64,000 bases of DNA from Halopelagius fulvigenes (GTDB lineage: Archaea; Halobacteriota; Halobacteria; Halobacteriales; Haloferacaceae). This document shows, one piece after another, positions 59,119-64,000 of this stretch (positions are counted from its first letter, which is position 1; every line of letters begins with the position of its first letter). The notes below the pieces were generated by a model, which was given only the letters and a program-made list of their open reading frames with translations, made no database searches and was not told where the DNA came from. A program made the position numbers and the translations under genes. The DNA lies in NCBI RefSeq assembly GCF_042662625.1, contig NZ_JBHSXH010000015.1:1178001-1242000 (forward strand), given 5' to 3'.

Positions 59119-61896
59119 ATGACTTCGCAGGGAATCGTCGGGGAGTTCCTCTCTCTGAAGTCCGAGACGGACGCGGACGTCCTGACGATGCAGTGCGGCG
59201 ACTTCTACGAGTTCTTCGCCGAGGACGCCGAGTTGGTCGGCGAGGAACTCGACCTGAAGGTCTCACAGAAGTCCTCCCACGGGTCCTCGTACCCGATGGC
59301 GGGAGTGCCCCTCGACGATCTGACACCGTACCTGAAGGCGTTGGTCGAACGCGGCTACCGGGTGGCCGTCGCGGACCAGTTCGAAGACGACGGCGGCGGT
59401 CACTACCGCGAGGTGACGCGCGTCGTCACCCCCGGGACGCTACTTGAGACGACGGACGACGACGCGCGGTACATCGCCGCCGTCGTCGCCGAGCAAAGCT
59501 CGGCTGACCGCCGGACTTCGTCCGGCGACGTGGCGGACGACGCCGGGGCCGACGGGGGTGTCGGCCTCGCCTTCGCCGACGTGACCACCGGCCGGTTCTT
59601 CGTGACGGAGGCGGCGGACGCCGACGCCGCCCACTCCGAGTTGTACCGCTTCGCGCCCGTCGAGATACTGCCCGGGCCGACGGTTCGGGGCGACGACGAG
59701 TTCCTCCGCCGCCTGCGGGAGGGGACGGACGCCTCACTGTCGCTTTTCGAATCCGAGTCGTTCGCCCCCGGCCGGGCGAAACACGTCGTCCGCGAACAGT
59801 TCGGCCGCGAGACGCTCGAGAGCGTCGGCCTGGACTCCGAACTCGCCGTTCGGGCCGCGGGCGGCGTCCTCCGGTACGTCGAGGAGACGGGCGCGGGCGT
59901 CCTCCGGTCGATGACGCGCCTGCAGACGTACGAGACGCGCGACCACCTCGAACTGGACGCGACGACCCAGCGCAACCTCGAACTGACGGAGACGATGCAC
60001 GGCGAGCGGAAAGGAACGCTCGTGGACGCCATCGACCACACCGTGACGAGTCCCGGCGGCCGCCTCCTGCGGGAGTGGGTGACGCGCCCCCGCCGCGACA
60101 CCGAGGAACTCCGCCGCCGCCTCGACTGCGTGGAGGCACTCGCCGCCGAGGCGTTGGCGCGCGAACGCGTCCGCGACGCCTTAGACGGGGCGTACGACCT
60201 CGAACGACTCGCCGCCCGCGCGGCGTCGGGAAGCGCCGACGCCTCCGACCTGCTCGCCGTCCGCGACACCCTCGCCGTCCTGCCGGAACTCGCCGAGGCC
60301 GTCGAGGGGAGTCGCCTCGCCGACTCCCCCCTCGCCGACGTGGTGACCCGCCCCGACAGGGAGGCGGCCGCCGACGTCCGCGCCGAACTCGAAGCCGCAC
60401 TCGCGGAGGACCCCCCGAAGACGGTGACCCAGGGCGGCCTGTTCAAGCGAGGCTACGACGACGAACTCGACGAACTCATCGACCGCCATGAGTCCGCCGA
60501 ACGGTGGATAGACACCCTCGCGGAACGCGAGAAGCGCCGGCACGGCCTCTCGCACGTGACGGTGGACCGCAACAAGACGGACGGCTACTACATCCAAGTC
60601 GGCAAGTCCGTCGCCGACAGGGTGCCGGAGCACTACCGCGAGATAAAGACGCTGAAGAACTCGAAGCGGTTCGTCACCGAGGAGTTAGAGGAGAAAGAGC
60701 GCACGATACTCCGTCTGGAGGAGACGCGCGGCGACTTGGAGTACGACCTCTTCGGCGAGTTGCGCGAACGGGTGGCCGCCTGCGCGGAACTCCTGCAGGA
60801 CGTGGGGCGGACGCTGGCGGAGGTGGACGTGTTGGCGTCGCTGGCCGTCCACGCCGCCGGCAACGACTGGACGCGCCCGACGCTCTCGCCGTCGGGACCG
60901 CTCCGCATCGACGCCGGGCGACACCCCGTCGTCGAACGGACCACCGAGTTCGTTCCGAACGACCTCCACATGGACGAGGAACGCGGCTTCCTCATCGTCA
61001 CCGGGCCGAACATGTCGGGGAAGTCCACGTACATGCGACAGGTGGCGCTCATCGTCCTGTTGGCGCAGGTGGGGAGTTTCGTCCCCGCGCGCGACGCCGA
61101 GATCGGCCTCGTTGACGGCATCTACACGCGCGTCGGCGCGTTGGACGAACTCGCGCAGGGTCGCTCGACGTTCATGGTGGAGATGCAGGAACTGTCGAAC
61201 ATCCTCCACTCCGCGACGGAGGAGTCGCTCGTCATCTTAGACGAGGTGGGCCGCGGCACGGCGACGTACGACGGCATCTCCATCGCGTGGGCCGCCACGG
61301 AGTACCTCCACAACGAGGTGCGAGCCAAAACGCTGTTTGCCACGCACTACCATGAACTTACATCATTGGCCGACCACCTCCGACGCGTGGCGAACGTTCA
61401 CGTGGCCGCGGAGGAACGCGACGGAGATGTGACGTTCCTGCGGACGGTCGAGGAGGGCCCGACGGACCGGTCGTACGGGATTCACGTCGCGGAGCTCGCC
61501 GGCGTCCCCGGACCGGTGGTGGGACGGGCGGACGAGGTGTTAGAGAAGTTGCGCGAGGAGAAGGCCATCGAGGCGAAGGGAAGCGGCCGGAGCGGCCCCG
61601 TGCAGGCCGTCTTCGACCTCTCGTCCGGACAGTTCGCCGCGTCGAACGGCGGGCGCGAGTCGGACCGGTCGGAGGCGGGCGACGGCGACGCCGAGTCGGC
61701 GTCGGCGCGCGACGGGTCGCCGTCGAACGGTGACGCCACCGTAGTGGAAGGGCACACGACAGGACGAACCATGGACCCCGAGATGGAAGCGATACTCGAC
61801 GAACTCGAATCGACGGACGTGAACCAGACGTCGCCGCTCGAACTGATGCAACGGGTGCAGGAGTGGCAGGACAGACTCGGCGGTGACCGGCCGTGA
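59119..61896 (+). CDS. mutS: DNA mismatch repair protein MutS
   Basis: A 925-residue MutS1-type protein. The mismatch-reading Phe-x-Glu motif is GDFYEFF (Phe29, Glu31). A connector and levers follow, then the ATPase with Walker A GPNMSGKSTYMRQ (about 629-641) and Walker B/signature LVILDEVGRGTATYDG. A long acidic, low-complexity stretch lies between the ATPase and the C-terminal dimerisation segment (about 820-890). It is the first gene of a coupled group: it overlaps the nudix gene by 4 nt (GTGA). Confidence 0.94.
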   Translation: MTSQGIVGEFLSLKSETDADVLTMQCGDFYEFFAEDAELVGEELDLKVSQKSSHGSSYPMAGVPLDDLTPYLKALVERGYRVAVADQFEDDGGGHYREVTRVVTPGTLLETTDDDARYIAAVVAEQSSADRRTSSGDVADDAGADGGVGLAFADVTTGRFFVTEAADADAAHSELYRFAPVEILPGPTVRGDDEFLRRLREGTDASLSLFESESFAPGRAKHVVREQFGRETLESVGLDSELAVRAAGGVLRYVEETGAGVLRSMTRLQTYETRDHLELDATTQRNLELTETMHGERKGTLVDAIDHTVTSPGGRLLREWVTRPRRDTEELRRRLDCVEALAAEALARERVRDALDGAYDLERLAARAASGSADASDLLAVRDTLAVLPELAEAVEGSRLADSPLADVVTRPDREAAADVRAELEAALAEDPPKTVTQGGLFKRGYDDELDELIDRHESAERWIDTLAEREKRRHGLSHVTVDRNKTDGYYIQVGKSVADRVPEHYREIKTLKNSKRFVTEELEEKERTILRLEETRGDLEYDLFGELRERVAACAELLQDVGRTLAEVDVLASLAVHAAGNDWTRPTLSPSGPLRIDAGRHPVVERTTEFVPNDLHMDEERGFLIVTGPNMSGKSTYMRQVALIVLLAQVGSFVPARDAEIGLVDGIYTRVGALDELAQGRSTFMVEMQELSNILHSATEESLVILDEVGRGTATYDGISIAWAATEYLHNEVRAKTLFATHYHELTSLADHLRRVANVHVAAEERDGDVTFLRTVEEGPTDRSYGIHVAELAGVPGPVVGRADEVLEKLREEKAIEAKGSGRSGPVQAVFDLSSGQFAASNGGRESDRSEAGDGDAESASARDGSPSNGDATVVEGHTTGRTMDPEMEAILDELESTDVNQTSPLELMQRVQEWQDRLGGDRP

Positions 61897-62297
61897 CCGA
61901 ACGACCGCTTCGCGCCACGGTGAGTCTCCGCGGCGTCCTGTTCGGCCCGCGGGACGACGTTCTCGTCGTCAAGCGCACCACCGACGGCGGGTGGGAACTC
62001 CCCGGCGGGCGACTCGGCGCGCAGGAGGACGCCCCCGAGGGCGTCTACCGCGAGATAAAGGAGGAGACCGGTCTGGACGTGGACGTGTGCCGACCGGTCC
62101 ACGCCATCTCGTGGCGCAACGACGACGACGACGGGCGGTTCGGCGTCTACTACCGCTGTCTCGCCCCCGAGACGGAGGTGTCGCTCAGCCACGAGCACAC
62201 CGACTTCGACTGGATGTCGCCGCGGGACGCCGCCGAGCGTCTCAGCGACGCGCAGGGAAAGGCTGTTAGGCGCGCGCTGGAGGAACACGACCAGTGA
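61893..62297 (+). CDS. NUDIX hydrolase between mutS and mutL
   Basis: A 134-residue protein whose Nudix box is complete: GGRLGAQEDAPEGVYREIKEETGL (about 39-62), fitting G-x5-E-x7-REUxEExGU. It hydrolyses a nucleoside diphosphate linked to another moiety. The substrate cannot be given. It overlaps mutS by 4 nt upstream and mutL by 4 nt downstream, so it is coupled to mismatch repair. A MutT-like pool-sanitising role is an attractive but unproven idea. Confidence 0.88.
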   Translation: MTERPLRATVSLRGVLFGPRDDVLVVKRTTDGGWELPGGRLGAQEDAPEGVYREIKEETGLDVDVCRPVHAISWRNDDDDGRFGVYYRCLAPETEVSLSHEHTDFDWMSPRDAAERLSDAQGKAVRRALEEHDQ

Positions 62298-64000
62298 GCG
62301 ACAGAGAGACGGAGACGGACGGGGACGGCACCGACCGGACGGAGGCGGACGCCGAGGACGCGCCGACCATCACGGCCCTCGACGACCGCACGATTCGACA
62401 GATAGCGGCCGGCGAGGTGGTCGAGCGTCCCGCCTCCGTCGTGAAGGAACTCGTCGAGAACAGCCTCGACGCGGGCGCGAGTCGCGTCTCCGTCGCGGTG
62501 GACGCCGGCGGCACCGAGGGCGTCCGCGTCCGCGACGACGGGCGCGGCATGACCGAATCGGAGGTGCAACTCGCCGTCGAGGAGCACACGACGAGCAAGA
62601 TAACCGACATCGGCGACTTGGAGTCCGGCGTCGGCACCTTGGGCTTCCGCGGCGAGGCGTTGCACACGATCACGGCCGTCTCGCGGACGACCGTCCGGAC
62701 GAAACCGCAGGGCGGCGAGGCGGGGACGGAACTCCGCGTCGAAGGCGGCGAGGTGACCGACGTGCGCCCGGCGGGGTGCCCGGAGGGAACCGTCGTCGAA
62801 GTCAAGGACCTGTTCTACAACACGCCCGCGCGGCGGAAGTTCCTGAAGACGACGGCGACGGAGTTCGACCACGTCAACACCGTCGTCACCCACTACGCGT
62901 TGGCGAACCCCGACGTGGCCATCTCCTTGGAACACGACGACAGGGAGGTGTTCGCCACCGAGGGGCGCGGGAGCCTCGAATCGACGATTCTCTCCGTGTA
63001 CGGCCGCGAAGTCGCGGAGTCGATGATCCGCGTCGACCACGAACCCGAGGCGGAGCCGATAGCGTCGGTGTCGGGACTCGTCAGTCACCCCGAGACGACC
63101 CGGAGCACGCGCGAGTACCTCTCGACGTTCGTCAACGGCCGGTACGTCACCGCGCGCGTCCTCCGCGAGTCCGTCCTCGACGCCTACGGCGGGCAACTCG
63201 CCTCCGACCGCTACCCCTTCGCGGTGCTGTTCGTGGACCTGCCCGCCGACGCGATAGACGTCAACGTCCACCCGCGGAAGATGGAGGTGCGCTTCGACGA
63301 CGAGAGCGCGGTGAGAGACGCCGTGGAGGAGGCCGTGAAGTCCGCGCTCTTAGAGGAGGGGCTGATTCGGACGTCCGCGCCGCGGGGGCGGTCCGCCCCG
63401 GACGAAACCGCCGTCTCGCCGGAGTCGCCGACCGAAGAGGTGACCGGCGGCGCGGGGCACAGCCCCCAACCCGAATCGTCGGGCGGGCGGACGACGCGTT
63501 CCCGTTCGCGTTCGCTCAGCGGGGGCGCCGGACGGTCGGCGCGCGCCGGCGAGGGCGCGGAACCCGAGTCCGCCGCGGGTGCGGCGGGGTCGAACGCGGA
63601 CGACGACTCGACGCAGACGTCGTTCGAGGGCGTCGCCGAGTCGGCGGACGGCACGGGAGACGGTCCGACCGGCGCGGACGACTCCCTCGACGCCGACGAC
63701 GACGGCGGATGGACCGCTTCGGCGGACCGCACCGCCGACTCCGCGGAGGCTTCGACGGCCGGTCGGACGGACCCGAACGACGACGACGCGTGGACCGTCT
63801 CGACCGGAACCTCCTCGAGCGGGGCAGGGCGGTCGAAGCGCGACTCCGGGCGCTCGGCGTCGTCGCCGGGGAGGGACGCCTCGCACTCGAACGCCAACCC
63901 GACCGGAGGGGACGATTCCAGCGCCGACCGGGGTCCGGCGACCCCCCGAACGGAGTTCGGCGGCGTCGAGGGGCCGACGGTGCAACGCGACTTGGACGGC
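62294..64000 (+). CDS. mutL: DNA mismatch repair protein MutL (3' end beyond the window)
   Basis: 569 residues are visible and the frame is open at the window edge. From GTG 62294: a Thr/Asp-rich leader (about 1-25), then the GHKL ATPase with IRQIAAGEVVERPASVVKELVENSLDAGA, DDGRGM, TLGFRGEALHTI, and the transducer segment FVNGRYVTARVLRESVLDAYG and DVNVHPRKMEVRF to about residue 340. An acidic Ser/Gly/Asp-rich linker runs from ~350 to the edge. The C-terminal dimerisation or endonuclease domain is not visible. It overlaps the nudix gene by 4 nt. Confidence 0.94.
   Translation, partial: MSDRETETDGDGTDRTEADAEDAPTITALDDRTIRQIAAGEVVERPASVVKELVENSLDAGASRVSVAVDAGGTEGVRVRDDGRGMTESEVQLAVEEHTTSKITDIGDLESGVGTLGFRGEALHTITAVSRTTVRTKPQGGEAGTELRVEGGEVTDVRPAGCPEGTVVEVKDLFYNTPARRKFLKTTATEFDHVNTVVTHYALANPDVAISLEHDDREVFATEGRGSLESTILSVYGREVAESMIRVDHEPEAEPIASVSGLVSHPETTRSTREYLSTFVNGRYVTARVLRESVLDAYGGQLASDRYPFAVLFVDLPADAIDVNVHPRKMEVRFDDESAVRDAVEEAVKSALLEEGLIRTSAPRGRSAPDETAVSPESPTEEVTGGAGHSPQPESSGGRTTRSRSRSLSGGAGRSARAGEGAEPESAAGAAGSNADDDSTQTSFEGVAESADGTGDGPTGADDSLDADDDGGWTASADRTADSAEASTAGRTDPNDDDAWTVSTGTSSSGAGRSKRDSGRSASSPGRDASHSNANPTGGDDSSADRGPATPRTEFGGVEGPTVQRDLDG

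Overview
The window is archaeal chromosomal DNA from a halophilic archaeon (class Halobacteria, most like the Haloferax/Halogeometricum group). The evidence is a very high G+C content with G/C-rich third codon positions, highly acidic proteins, Tat rather than Sec signals on the exported proteins, and haloarchaeal markers: CdrL-CdrS-FtsZ2, HalOD1 and HTH_10 (bacterio-opsin-activator type) proteins, UbaA, ribosomal protein L15e and a cytoplasmic Htr transducer. There is one assembly gap of 163 N (18533-18695). Because G+C is so high, nearly every gene has a long open antisense frame. I treated those as shadows.

Layout. 0.2-2.6 kb: an amphi-Trp protein, small membrane proteins and a MinD/ParA-type ATPase with a coupled partner. 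2.6-9.4 kb: a two-gene formate dehydrogenase module (NuoF-like beta subunit and a 1111-residue molybdopterin alpha subunit), convergent with an aldehyde:ferredoxin oxidoreductase homologue. 9.4-18.0 kb: a long minus-strand cobamide salvage and nucleotide-loop operon (HAD phosphatase, cbiB, cobS, cobY, cobT, cobD, cbiZ, a glycosidase, cbiP), with most junctions overlapping by 10-16 nt. 18-25.4 kb: an AlkA-like glycosylase interrupted by the gap, an M24-family protein, two oxidoreductases, a peroxiredoxin and regulators. 25.4-28.0 kb: tRNA-Tyr with a partial duplication of its 3' end, then the cell-division regulatory locus cdrL, cdrS, ftsZ2. 28-40.6 kb: ncsA, a large Tat-exported GH97 glucosidase, a methyltransferase, endonuclease IV, a lipoate ligase-family protein, Rio2 kinase, a UbiA/lycopene-cyclase fusion and a truncated haemoglobin.

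40.6-52.9 kb: an iron-type promoter with two DtxR-like boxes sits in front of an orphan substrate-binding lipoprotein gene that carries an in-frame stop in its Tat motif. Next comes a starch/maltodextrin locus: a TrmB-family regulator, a GH13 amylase, a GH15 glucoamylase, and MalK, MalE, MalF and MalG transporter genes. The GH13 and GH15 enzymes have no export signal, so imported maltodextrins are probably hydrolysed in the cytoplasm, while the exported GH97 enzyme could act outside the cell. 53-64 kb: L15e, a CPBP protease, a rhodanese divergent from ubaA, a cytoplasmic chemotaxis transducer, a formate/nitrite-family channel, and a coupled mutS-nudix-mutL operon whose last gene runs off the window.

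No CRISPR array, intact transposon or clearly new multi-gene defence system is visible. The most notable signals are the repeated GTAAGAC/GTCTTAC operator candidate upstream of cdrS-ftsZ2, the nonsense codon in the iron-regulated binding protein, redox enzymes that have lost canonical cofactor ligands (AOR, NuoF-like), the tRNA-Tyr att-like scar, and the unusual GH97 architecture.
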